From: Acidovorax soli
GTDB taxonomy: Bacteria; Pseudomonadota; Gammaproteobacteria; Burkholderiales; Burkholderiaceae_C
Direction: 5' to 3'
NCBI RefSeq assembly: GCF_014207955.1
Contig: NZ_JACHLK010000020.1
Location: 1-64,000, forward strand
DNA: 64,000 nt
Shown: positions 50,357 through 58,113 of the stretch, piece by piece
Layout: each line of letters opens with the position of its first letter
Numbering within the stretch: the stretch's first letter is position 1
Notes under the pieces: generated by a model
Told to the model about the DNA's origin: nothing
What the model saw: only the letters and a program-made list of their open reading frames with translations
Database searches by the model: none
Position numbers and translations under genes: made by a program

Positions 50357-51361
50357 ATGCACATCACCCGCAAGCACTTCTTCACCGCAGCGGCCGCCGC
50401 CGCGCTGGCCCTGGGCGCACTGCCCGCCATGGCGCAGAAGGTCATCAAGTACACCCACTACCAGCCGGCCAAGAACGACCAGCCCAAGCACATGGCGGCG
50501 CTGGCCTTCAAGGAGCATGTGGAGAAGGCCACAAACGGGTCGGTCAAGGTCCAGCTCTACCCCGCGGGCCAGCTCGGTCCCGCCCAGCAGGTGATGGAAG
50601 GCCTGCGCCTGGGCACGATGGAGGTGGCGGTGGTGCACGACGGCGGCATCCCCGGCGTGTACAAGACCTTCAACATCTTCGGCCTGCCCTTCATCTTCAA
50701 CGACCACGCGCACGCCTACGCCGTGCTGGACGGCAAGTTCGGCCAGGAGCTGGCCGAGGACATGCGCAAGCGCACCGGCATCCGCCTCATGGGCTATGCC
50801 GACAACGGCATCCGCCACTTCACCAACAGCAAGCGCGCCATCCGCACGCCCGAGGACATGAAGGGCCTGAAGATGCGCGTGCAGCCCAGCCCGGTCTTCG
50901 TGAAGCTGGTCGAATCCCTGGGCGCGAGCCCCACTGCCATCGACTGGGGTGAGCTGCCTGCCGCACTGGCGCAGGGCACGGCCGACGGCCAGGAGAACGG
51001 CGTGACCAACATCATGGCCGCCAGCCTGTACCAGCACCAGAAGCACGTCACGCTGGACGGCCACGTCTACAGCCTGCATGCCTACCTGGTCAGCGACCGC
51101 TTCTACAACAGCCTGACCGACGTGGAGAAGAAAGCCGTCACCGAGGGCATCGACAAGGCCAAGAAGATCCACCGTGACATGACGCGCGAGCAGGACCTCT
51201 CGGCCAAGAAGGTGCTGGCCGAAAAAGGCATGACCGTGACCGAGCTCACCCCGGCCGAGATCGACCGCTTCCGCAAGGTGGCCCAGCCCGTGGTGCAGGC
51301 CTACCTGGAGGCCGAGGTCAGCAAGGAGTGGACCCAGAAGCTGCTGGCCGCCACCAAGTGA
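50357..51361 (+). CDS. TRAP transporter substrate-binding protein (DctP-like)
   Basis: A 334-residue periplasmic protein with a signal peptide (FFTAAAAAALALGALPAMAQ) and the DctP domain: VQLYPAGQLGPAQQVMEGL, NIFGLPFIFNDHAHAYAV, LKMRVQPSPVFVKLVESLGA and NGVTNIMAASLYQHQK. The general type resembles sialic acid, uronate and 2,3-diketogulonate binders. Linked kinase and aldolase genes suggest a sugar acid. Its stop codon overlaps the next start by 1 nt. Confidence 0.93.
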   Translation: MHITRKHFFTAAAAAALALGALPAMAQKVIKYTHYQPAKNDQPKHMAALAFKEHVEKATNGSVKVQLYPAGQLGPAQQVMEGLRLGTMEVAVVHDGGIPGVYKTFNIFGLPFIFNDHAHAYAVLDGKFGQELAEDMRKRTGIRLMGYADNGIRHFTNSKRAIRTPEDMKGLKMRVQPSPVFVKLVESLGASPTAIDWGELPAALAQGTADGQENGVTNIMAASLYQHQKHVTLDGHVYSLHAYLVSDRFYNSLTDVEKKAVTEGIDKAKKIHRDMTREQDLSAKKVLAEKGMTVTELTPAEIDRFRKVAQPVVQAYLEAEVSKEWTQKLLAATK

Positions 51362-52347
51362 TGGCGAACCCCATGCTGAATGCCGTGACATCGCAAGAGC
51401 AGCGTCTGGTGGTCGCACTGGACGATGGTTACGCTGCCTACGACCAGGAGGAGGCGCTGCTGGCCGAGGCCGGCGCGCGCTTTGCCCTTCGGCCCTGCCG
51501 GCGCAGCGAGGACAGCGCGATACAGGCGGTGGGCGATGCCGACGTGGTGCTGGTGCGCGAGTCGCCCATCAGCCGGCGCGTCATCGATGCGATGACACGC
51601 TGCCAGGCCATCATCCGCTACGGCATCGGGGTGGACAACATCGACCAGGTGAGCGCACGCGAACGCGGCATCAAGGTCGTCAATGTGCCCGACTATGGCA
51701 CCGACGAGGTCAGCTCGCAGGCTGTGGCGCTGGCGATGGCCGTCTCGCGCCGCATCGGCCTGCACGATGCCGAGGTGCGCGCGGGCCGCTGGTCCACAGG
51801 CGTGCTGCAGCCCATGTACCGGCTGCGCGGGCGCACGCTGGGCCTGGTGGGCTTTGGCCGCATCGCGCGCATGACGCTGGACAAGCTCTCGGGCTTCGGC
51901 TTTGCCCGCGTGCTGGTGCACGACCCCTCGGCCGAGCTGCCGCCCGGCGTGGAGCACGCGCCGCTGGACGAACTGTGCGCCCAGGCTGACCTGGTCTCGC
52001 TGCACGCCCCGCTCAATGCGCAGACGCACCACCTCATCGACGCGCGGCGCCTGGCGCTGATGCAGCCCACGGCCATCCTGGTGAACACCGCCCGCGGCGG
52101 TTTGATCGACACGGACGCACTCTACGAGGCATTGAGAGAGCGCCGCATCCTCGGTGCGGGCTTGGATGTCTTTGAGCAAGAGCCTCCCGGGGCCCATCCG
52201 CTTCTATCGCTGGACAACGTGGTCGTGACCAACCACATGGGCTGGTACAGCGAGGAAGCCATGCGCGAGCTGCAGCGCAAGACCGCGCTGGAGGCTGTGC
52301 GCGTACTGCGCGGCGAGGAACCGCTGCACTGGCTCAACCGCTGGTGA
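51361..52347 (+). CDS. D-isomer-specific 2-hydroxyacid dehydrogenase
   Basis: A 328-residue NAD(P)-dependent dehydrogenase of the phosphoglycerate dehydrogenase/CtBP type. Catalytic residues are visible: Arg in NTARGG, Glu in LDVFEQEPP and His in VTNHMGWYSEEAM. The cofactor loop is LGLVGFGRIARM. It would reduce a 2-oxo acid such as hydroxypyruvate, glyoxylate or a sugar 2-ketoacid, or oxidise the corresponding hydroxyacid. It is coupled to the TRAP binding protein gene and precedes the RraA-type aldolase by 67 nt. Confidence 0.88.
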   Translation: MANPMLNAVTSQEQRLVVALDDGYAAYDQEEALLAEAGARFALRPCRRSEDSAIQAVGDADVVLVRESPISRRVIDAMTRCQAIIRYGIGVDNIDQVSARERGIKVVNVPDYGTDEVSSQAVALAMAVSRRIGLHDAEVRAGRWSTGVLQPMYRLRGRTLGLVGFGRIARMTLDKLSGFGFARVLVHDPSAELPPGVEHAPLDELCAQADLVSLHAPLNAQTHHLIDARRLALMQPTAILVNTARGGLIDTDALYEALRERRILGAGLDVFEQEPPGAHPLLSLDNVVVTNHMGWYSEEAMRELQRKTALEAVRVLRGEEPLHWLNRW

Positions 52348-52414
52348 GCCGGGGCGGCCCTGGCCGATCCCCACTGATTGATTTCTTCTCTTCCAAACCC
52401 TGAAAGACATTGCC

Positions 52415-53062
52415 ATGAAAGAACTGATCGAAGGATTCAACCGCGTTGCCGTGGCGTCGGTGGCCGATGCCGTGGACAAAGTCTGCGGGCACCGCGGCTA
52501 CATGGACAGCCCCATCAAGCCGCGCATCAACGACAAGCGCATCTGCGGACCCGCCGCCACCGTGCTGGAAGCCGCCACCGACGAGTTCGTGCCACCGCAG
52601 CACGCGCTGGACCTGATCGACGAGGTCGAGCCCGGCAGCGTGATCGTGATCTCCATCGTAGGCGGCGAGCCCGACGTGGCCGTCTGGGGCGGCCTGATGA
52701 CGGCCGGCGCCGTGGCCAACGGCCACGTGGGTGCGGTGCTGGACGGCGGCGTGCGCGACCTCACCGAGATCCGCCGCGACTACGACTTCCCGGTGTATGC
52801 GCGCGACGTCAGCCCGGGCACCACGCTGGGCCGCTACCGCACTGTGTCCTCGCAGGTACCGGTGAAGGTGGCGGGCGTGGTGGTGCACCCCGGCGACATC
52901 GTGGTGGGCGACGTGGACGGCGTGGTGGTGGTGCCGCGCGGCCAAGCCGAAGAGGTGCTCAAGATGGCGTTGGAGATCGACGTGCGCGAGCTTGAGCAGG
53001 CCAAGCTCATCATCGAGGAGCGTTCGCTGCGCAAAGGGCTGGCCAAGTATGGTCGCATCTGA
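52415..53062 (+). CDS. RraA-family aldolase (HMG/CHA aldolase-like)
   Basis: A 215-residue protein of the RraA/4-hydroxy-4-methyl-2-oxoglutarate aldolase family. The metal and substrate motif is intact: VWGGLMTAGAVANGHVGAVL followed by DGGVRDLTEI, with the Arg-Asp pair typical of active aldolases rather than RNase E inhibitors. Enzymes of this group split 4-hydroxy-2-oxo acids to pyruvate plus a second oxo-acid. Here it probably cleaves a sugar-derived keto acid. It could also act on 4-carboxy-4-hydroxy-2-oxoadipate from gallate. It overlaps the kinase gene by 14 nt. Confidence 0.85.
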   Translation: MKELIEGFNRVAVASVADAVDKVCGHRGYMDSPIKPRINDKRICGPAATVLEAATDEFVPPQHALDLIDEVEPGSVIVISIVGGEPDVAVWGGLMTAGAVANGHVGAVLDGGVRDLTEIRRDYDFPVYARDVSPGTTLGRYRTVSSQVPVKVAGVVVHPGDIVVGDVDGVVVVPRGQAEEVLKMALEIDVRELEQAKLIIEERSLRKGLAKYGRI

Positions 53063-54023
53063 GGCCCCGGGCGGCCCGGCTGCCGTGGGCACCGGCCCGG
53101 TCGACATCATCGCCCTGGGCGAGCCCATGGTCGAGTTCAACCAGACCGGCGAGGGCGGCGGGCGCCTGTACCTGCAGGGCTTTGGAGGGGACACCTCCAA
53201 CTTCGCCATTGCCGCCGCACGCCAGGGCGCGCGCGTGGCCTATGCCAGCGCCCTGGGCGATGACCCCTACGGCGTGCTGCTGCGCCGCCTGTGGGACGAG
53301 GAGGGCGTGTGCCACGCCAGCGTGGCCACCAACCCGCAGGCCTTCACCGCCATTTACTTCGTCACCCATGACGTAGAGGGGCACCAATTCAGCTTTTTCC
53401 GCAGCGGCTCGGCCGCCAGCCGCATGCGGCCGGCCGACCTCCCGCTGGCGCGCATCCGCGCAGCGCAGGTGCTGCACCTGTCGGGCATTTCGCTGGCCAT
53501 TTCGGACAGTGCGGCCGACACCTGCTTTGCCGCCATCGACGAAGCCCGCGCCGCGGGCGTGCGCGTGTCTTTCGACACCAACCTGCGGCTCAAGCTGTGG
53601 CCGGTGCAGCGCGCCCGCGCCGTGATGGGCGAAGCCATGGCGCTGTGCGACATCTGCCTGCCCAGCTACGAGGACATCGTGGCCATCACCGGCCTGACGG
53701 AGCCCGACGCACTGGTGGACCACTGCCTGCGGCGCGGCGCCAAGACCGTGGCCCTCAAGCTCGGAGAGCGCGGCGCCCTGGTGGCCAATGCGCACGAGCG
53801 CCATGCCATCGCGCCCGCGCCCTGCACGCCGGTGGACGCCACGGGCGCGGGGGACACCTTCGGCGGAGCCTTCGTGGCCCGGCTGATCGCCGGCGATGGC
53901 CTGGCCGATGCGGGCCGCTATGCAGCCGCTGCAGCCGCCCTGTCGACACAAGGCTATGGCGCCGTCGCGCCCATTCCCCGCGCCGAGGCCGTGCGCGCGG
54001 TGCTGCAGGCAGACCCATCCTGA
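53049..54023 (+). CDS. PfkB-family sugar (2-keto-3-deoxygluconate-like) kinase
   Basis: A 324-residue ribokinase-fold kinase. The N-terminal substrate block GEPMVEFNQ and GFGGDTSNFAIAAARQG is the pattern of 2-keto-3-deoxygluconate kinases, and the C-terminal ATP and base motif DATGAGDTFGGAF is intact. It would phosphorylate a 2-keto-3-deoxy sugar acid. The start ATG at 53049 overlaps the end of the RraA-type gene, showing co-translation. No KDPG aldolase (Eda) gene is present in the window, so the RraA-type enzyme may provide the aldol cleavage. Confidence 0.88.
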   Translation: MVASEAPGGPAAVGTGPVDIIALGEPMVEFNQTGEGGGRLYLQGFGGDTSNFAIAAARQGARVAYASALGDDPYGVLLRRLWDEEGVCHASVATNPQAFTAIYFVTHDVEGHQFSFFRSGSAASRMRPADLPLARIRAAQVLHLSGISLAISDSAADTCFAAIDEARAAGVRVSFDTNLRLKLWPVQRARAVMGEAMALCDICLPSYEDIVAITGLTEPDALVDHCLRRGAKTVALKLGERGALVANAHERHAIAPAPCTPVDATGAGDTFGGAFVARLIAGDGLADAGRYAAAAAALSTQGYGAVAPIPRAEAVRAVLQADPS

Positions 54024-54062
54024 GTTCTGGCAAGAAGCAACACAACATCCAAGGAGACAGAC

Positions 54063-55280
54063 ATGAGCAATCGCGTGTTCAGTGTGGCAATGGCTTTCGC
54101 GGCCAGCGTTGTAGCGAGTTCGGTTGCCTTTGCGGCGCCACCCCAACTGGAGGTGGTGGCGCAGTGGAACCGGATTTCGTACGACCTCGGCGATCCGGCA
54201 GCGGAAAAAGCCTATGAAGATGGGCAGGTCTGGAAGAAGGTGCTGATGCAGGGCGCCAAGGTCGATTCCCAGGGCACCATCTACGTAAGCACCGCGCGCT
54301 GGGGCGGCAAGGAGGTGCCAGCCACGCTCTCCAAACTGGTGAAGAACGGCACCGAGTGGAAGCTGCAGCCCTTTCCGAGCAAGACCCTGAACGACGTGGC
54401 CAACCCGGCCGGACTCAAGGCGGTGCTGGGCTTCGAGATCGACCGCAACGACGTGATGTGGATCCTGGACCAGGGCCATATCGCGGGCGCCCCCTCGGGC
54501 CCCGGCGATGAGAAGCTCATCGGCTGGGACCTGAAGGCGGGCAAGGAGGTGGCACGCTACGAGTTCAGCGATGCCGATACGGACAAGAAGTGCTCTTTCC
54601 TCAACGACGTGGCGGTGGACAACGACGCAGGCGTGGTCTACATCTCGGATTCGGGCATCTTCTGCAGTCCGCTCAAGGGCGGCATCCTGGTGTATGACAT
54701 CAAGGCCAACAAGGCCAAGCGCGTGCTTTCGGCCCCGGAGTGGGTGAACGACGAGAACTACACCTTCAAGATCCATGGCCGCGATGTGCTCAAGCCCAAG
54801 GACGGCAAGGCCAACGGCATGAAGACCGGCGCCGACGGCATCGCACTGTCGGGTGACAAGAAGACGCTGTACTGGACCAACCTCACCGGCAACCGCCTGC
54901 TTTCGCTGCCCACCAGCGTGGTGCGCGACTTCTCGAAAACGGAAGACCAGGTGAAAAAGGCTGCGAAGGTAGTAGCCACCCTGCCCTCCAACACCGACGG
55001 CATGACAGCCGACCGCAACGGCAACCTGTACATGACCGCCCTGGGCCTGAACGGCGTGATGAAGCGCGATGCGAAGTCCGGCAAGGTCACGACCCTGGTC
55101 TCCAGCGACGAGATTTCCTGGCCCGACACGCTCGCCTGGGGCCCGGGCGGCGACCTGTACCTGGTGAGCAACCACCTGCACCTGTGGGTGGACGAAGACA
55201 TGGACTTCAACACCCCCAAGGTGCCCAACTTCCGCATCTACCGCATGAAGCTGGGCGCGCGGCCCTACCACGCGAAGTAA
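54063..55280 (+). CDS. Exported major-royal-jelly/yellow-like propeller (SMP-30-like)
   Basis: A 405-residue protein with a signal peptide (VAMAFAASVVASSVAFAAPP) and a six-bladed propeller resembling the MRJP/yellow family and, more loosely, SMP-30/gluconolactonases. Recognisable stretches are FLNDVAVDNDAGVVYISDSG, GGILVYDIKANKAKRVL, TGADGIALSGDKKTLYWTNL and NTDGMTADRNGNLYMTAL. It could hydrolyse or isomerise a sugar lactone in the periplasm before uptake. AAGGAGA precedes the ATG. It lies 39 nt after the kinase gene. Confidence 0.82.
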   Translation: MSNRVFSVAMAFAASVVASSVAFAAPPQLEVVAQWNRISYDLGDPAAEKAYEDGQVWKKVLMQGAKVDSQGTIYVSTARWGGKEVPATLSKLVKNGTEWKLQPFPSKTLNDVANPAGLKAVLGFEIDRNDVMWILDQGHIAGAPSGPGDEKLIGWDLKAGKEVARYEFSDADTDKKCSFLNDVAVDNDAGVVYISDSGIFCSPLKGGILVYDIKANKAKRVLSAPEWVNDENYTFKIHGRDVLKPKDGKANGMKTGADGIALSGDKKTLYWTNLTGNRLLSLPTSVVRDFSKTEDQVKKAAKVVATLPSNTDGMTADRNGNLYMTALGLNGVMKRDAKSGKVTTLVSSDEISWPDTLAWGPGGDLYLVSNHLHLWVDEDMDFNTPKVPNFRIYRMKLGARPYHAK

Positions 55281-55285
55281 GCAAC

Positions 55286-56032
55286 ATGACCACAGAGCAG
55301 AACCATCCATCCTTCAGCGGGCAGCGTGTGCTGGTGGTGGGCGCCACCAGCGGCATCGGCCACGGCATCGCCCAGGCCTTTGCCCAGGCTGGCGCACAGG
55401 TGACTGCCACCGGCGCCACCGCGGCCGAGGTGGCCGCGGCACAGGCCCAGCCAGGACACCCGGGCATGGCCTTCGCGCCGCTGGACGTGCGCGACGACGC
55501 CTTGGTGGCCAGCTTCTTCGGTGCACTGGAGCGGCTCGATGTGCTGGTCAATTGCGCCGGCATCATCCAGCGCGGACAGGAGCACGACCCCGTGGCGTTC
55601 GCGCGCGTCATTGATATCAACCTCACGGGCAGCATGCGCACCTGCGCCGCGGCGCGCGGGCTGCTCAAGGCATCGGGCGGCTGCATCGTCAATACCGCCT
55701 CCATGCTCAGTTTTTTCGGTGGCGGCCTGGTGCCGGGCTATAGCGCCAGCAAGGGCGGCGTGGCGCAACTGACGAAGTCGCTGGCCATCGCTTACGCGGC
55801 CGACGGCATCCGCGTGAATGCCGTGGCGCCGGGTTGGATTGCCACGCCGCTGACCCAGGCGCTGCAGGACGACCCGGCCCGCTCGGCCCCCATCCTCGCG
55901 CGCACCCCCATGGGCCGCTGGGGCACGCCGCAGGACGTGGCTGGCCCGGTGCTCTTTCTGGCCAACAAGGCGCAGGCGGCCTTCGTCACCGGCGTGGTGC
56001 TGCCGGTCGACGGGGGCTACCTGATCACCTGA
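55286..56032 (+). CDS. Short-chain dehydrogenase/reductase
   Basis: A 248-residue classical SDR: cofactor motif GATSGIG near residue 19, NCAG, catalytic Ser (NTASMLSFFGG), YxxxK (YSASK) and the C-terminal VDGGY. It begins 5 nt after the propeller gene stop. In this operon it could oxidise a sugar or sugar alcohol or reduce a keto intermediate, similar to gluconate 5-dehydrogenase-type SDRs. The substrate is not determined. Confidence 0.91.
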   Translation: MTTEQNHPSFSGQRVLVVGATSGIGHGIAQAFAQAGAQVTATGATAAEVAAAQAQPGHPGMAFAPLDVRDDALVASFFGALERLDVLVNCAGIIQRGQEHDPVAFARVIDINLTGSMRTCAAARGLLKASGGCIVNTASMLSFFGGGLVPGYSASKGGVAQLTKSLAIAYAADGIRVNAVAPGWIATPLTQALQDDPARSAPILARTPMGRWGTPQDVAGPVLFLANKAQAAFVTGVVLPVDGGYLIT

Positions 56033-56072
56033 GCGTGTGCCACACGCCACCACCCCGCGGAGAACCTGTTCC

Positions 56073-56573
56073 ATGATGCAACCCATCCTTCAACTGCCGG
56101 GCATACAGCCCGAGATCGCTGTCACCGCCATCCCCGACGACGAGCGCGTCTGGGTGCCGCAGGCCGAGAACGTGTGGTTCCGCCCGCTGCTGCTCAATAC
56201 GGTGACCGGCGGCTGGTGCAACCTGCTGCGTGTGCGCAAGTCGGGTGTGCTGTCGCGGCACATCCATCCGTCCATCGTGGTCGGCTATGTGATCCGCGGA
56301 TCGTGGCGCTACCTGGAGCACGACTGGGTGGCGCGCGAGGGCTCCTTCGTTTTCGAACCGCCCGGTGAGATCCACACCCTGGTGGTGGACGAGGCCTCGG
56401 GCGGAGCCACTGAGATGATCACCTTCTTCAACATCTCGGGCGCCATGGTCTACGTGGACGCCCAGGGCCAGCCCACGGGCTACGAAGACGTGTTCACCAA
56501 GATCGAGATGTGCCGGCGCCACTACGCGGCCAACGGCCTGGGGGCGGATTACATCGACCAATTTGTCCGCTGA
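56073..56573 (+). CDS. Cupin dioxygenase of the 2,4'-dihydroxyacetophenone dioxygenase type
   Basis: A 166-residue single-domain cupin closely matching the DAD family pattern: WVPQAENVWFRPLLLN, WCNLLRVRKSGVLSRHIHP, IRGSWRYLEHDWVAREGSF and PPGEIHTLVV. The iron-binding histidines H63, H65 and H101 are present. The characterised member cleaves the side chain of 2,4'-dihydroxyacetophenone to 4-hydroxybenzoate and formate. Whether this copy acts on an acetophenone is unknown, and it looks out of place in a sugar-acid operon. Two adjacent ATG codons exist; GGAG lies about 10 nt before the first. Confidence 0.82.
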   Translation: MMQPILQLPGIQPEIAVTAIPDDERVWVPQAENVWFRPLLLNTVTGGWCNLLRVRKSGVLSRHIHPSIVVGYVIRGSWRYLEHDWVAREGSFVFEPPGEIHTLVVDEASGGATEMITFFNISGAMVYVDAQGQPTGYEDVFTKIEMCRRHYAANGLGADYIDQFVR

Positions 56574-56648
56574 AAGCAAGGCACTGCCAATCAGCACCCC
56601 TCGTGCCCGGGCTTCGCTGCTTTGCAGCATGGCACGGCAGCGGGTGGG

Positions 56649-56990
56649 TCAACGTCGGTCGTCCACCACGTTGAACTCAAAGCGGAACTGCACCGCCACC
56701 TTCTCCGGCAGCGTGACGACGACACGGGTTTCCTGCGGATGCAACACCGTGCTGCCGTCGGCGGACACCGTGCCATGGGAGACAGTGAGGGTCTCGTCCT
56801 TGCTGGTGAGGGTGCGGCGCGTGGCCTCCCAGCCGAACTGCCCAGGCCGCAGCTTCTGGCGCTGCAGCCAAGCCCAGATCGCCACGATCTCGGCATTCAC
56901 CTCGGCTTCGAGCGCACGCGGGGTCTTCGCTTCGCCGGAAAACTCGTAGCGGTCCTCGCGCAGGACCCATTTGAATAGCAGGTGCGGCAT
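56649..56990 (-). CDS. Hypothetical protein
   Basis: A 113-residue protein I do not recognise. It begins MPHLLFKWVLREDRYEFSGE, has no signal peptide or membrane segment, and looks like a mixed alpha/beta soluble domain with a C-terminal stretch of strands (RVVVTLPEKVAVQFRFEFNV). The frame continues upstream through the tRNA-Arg gene, but that extension is an artefact; the ATG at 56990 is the sensible start. It faces the cupin gene tail to tail. Confidence 0.6.
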   Translation of the reverse strand: MPHLLFKWVLREDRYEFSGEAKTPRALEAEVNAEIVAIWAWLQRQKLRPGQFGWEATRRTLTSKDETLTVSHGTVSADGSTVLHPQETRVVVTLPEKVAVQFRFEFNVVDDRR

Positions 56991-57148
56991 TGTTCTATTG
57001 GACACAGCGCATGGGCGTTCCGCAAGCACCATGGATCGCTTCAGCATGGGACCCTGGGGTACCCCGTTGCCTGGTGAGCGGGCCCGGATCCTCTTGGCAC
57101 GGCAATGGGGGCACGAACAACGGTATCCAGGTCCATGCGGGAAGATGG

Positions 57149-57224
57149 TGGCGCGGCTGGCGGGGATCGAACCCACGACCCTTGGCTTCGGAGGCCAATA
57201 CTCTATCCACTGAGCTACAGCCGC
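57149..57224 (-). tRNA. tRNA-Arg (anticodon CCG)
   Basis: A 76-nt minus-strand tRNA starting GCGGCTG and ending CAGCCGC, G, CCA. The anticodon stem TTGGC/GCCAA encloses the loop CTCCGAA, giving anticodon CCG (decodes CGG). The T-loop GGTTCGATCCC is intact. It separates the sugar-acid island from the efflux operon; I see no integrase or duplicated tRNA end nearby. Confidence 0.96.
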
Positions 57225-57278
57225 GTGCGTGTAGCTCGGCATTATCGCATGCGGTCGCCGCCCCGCAGCAAAAGCCCG

Positions 57279-57929
57279 CTAGGGCGTACCCGCGGGAGGC
57301 GCGCAGGCCCCGATCCGCAGCCCCAGGCCCGAGATGAAGGCGTCGGTGCAGACACGGCCGGTGCCCAGCAGGTCGAAGATGCCGTTGGACAGGATCCAGT
57401 TCTGCATCAGGCCGTCGAACATGGCGTGCAGGCCCAGCGCGGCCCCCAGGGGCGTGACCGGCATGGTGACCTTTTGCGCGCTGGCGGCGAGTTCGAAGTC
57501 ACGCGCCAGCTGGCGGATGAAGCCGTCGCAGGCGGCCATGTGGCGCTCGCGCACGGCGACCAGTTCCCCCACGTACTCCACCTTGTGCATGGCGATCTCG
57601 AACACGCGGCGGGTGTGCTCGTCCGAGGCCACGCTCTCCAGCACCAGGGCCATCACGGCGCGCAGGCGCTGCAGGGGATCGAGGTCGGCATTGGCCTCGA
57701 ATTCGGCATAGCCCTGCTCCAGCGGCAGGGTCACCCGATCCATCATGGCATTGAAGAGATCGACCTTGTCCTTGAAGTGCCAGTAGATGGCCCCCCGGGT
57801 GGTGCCCGCAGCCAGGGCAATGTCGCTCAGGGAGGCCCGGGAGACGCCCTTGTCGTAGAACACCCGCTCTGCCGCGTCGATCAGGCCGTTGCGCGTGGCA
57901 ATTGCGTCCTCTTTGGTTCTGCGCACCAT
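57279..57929 (-). CDS. TetR-family repressor (AcrR/TtgR-like)
   Basis: A 216-residue TetR regulator. The N-terminal DNA-binding domain (residues 1-55) reads MVRRTKEDAIATRNGLIDAA followed by ASLSDIALAAGTTRGAIYWH, the AcrR/TtgR type. The C-terminal helical domain (about 60-205) binds drugs. It is divergent from the RND efflux operon, and an extended palindrome lies between them, so it most likely represses both its own gene and the pump until a ligand binds. Confidence 0.94.
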   Translation of the reverse strand: MVRRTKEDAIATRNGLIDAAERVFYDKGVSRASLSDIALAAGTTRGAIYWHFKDKVDLFNAMMDRVTLPLEQGYAEFEANADLDPLQRLRAVMALVLESVASDEHTRRVFEIAMHKVEYVGELVAVRERHMAACDGFIRQLARDFELAASAQKVTMPVTPLGAALGLHAMFDGLMQNWILSNGIFDLLGTGRVCTDAFISGLGLRIGACAPPAGTP

Positions 57930-57987
57930 GGGTACAGCCTTTCATTCCATGCAAGTTCACCGGCGGCCCGGGTGGCGCGCCGGCTCT

Positions 57988-58015
57988 ATTATACATCCAT
58001 GGTTGTATGTATAAT
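57988..58015. promoter_or_regulatory. TetR operator overlapping divergent -10 boxes
   Basis: The arms ATTATACATCC (57988-57998) and GTATGTATAAT (58005-58015) are inverted repeats with 10 of 11 positions matching across 6 nt. The sequence resembles the AcrR/TtgR operator (TACATAC-type arms). TATAAT occurs at 58010-58015 on the plus strand and at 57993-57988 on the minus strand, so a bound repressor would cover both -10 regions. Confidence 0.72.
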
Positions 58016-58113
58016 TGCCCGTCTATTGGTAGAAACTCCTACTCGCCGACGCAGCCCGCTGCCCGGCGATGCCTGCCGTGACCCTCCCGTTGATGCCCAA
58101 CACAAGGACTCCC

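Noticed and set aside
57149..57224. tRNA-Arg as an attachment site for a genomic island
   Set aside because: No integrase, no duplicated tRNA 3' end and no mobility genes were seen within the window.
56991..57242. N-terminal extension of the hypothetical gene reading through tRNA-Arg
   Set aside because: The translated stretch is the usual artefact of reading a tRNA-Arg gene (AVAQWIEYWPPKPRVVGSIP); the tRNA is certain, so the start was set at 56990.
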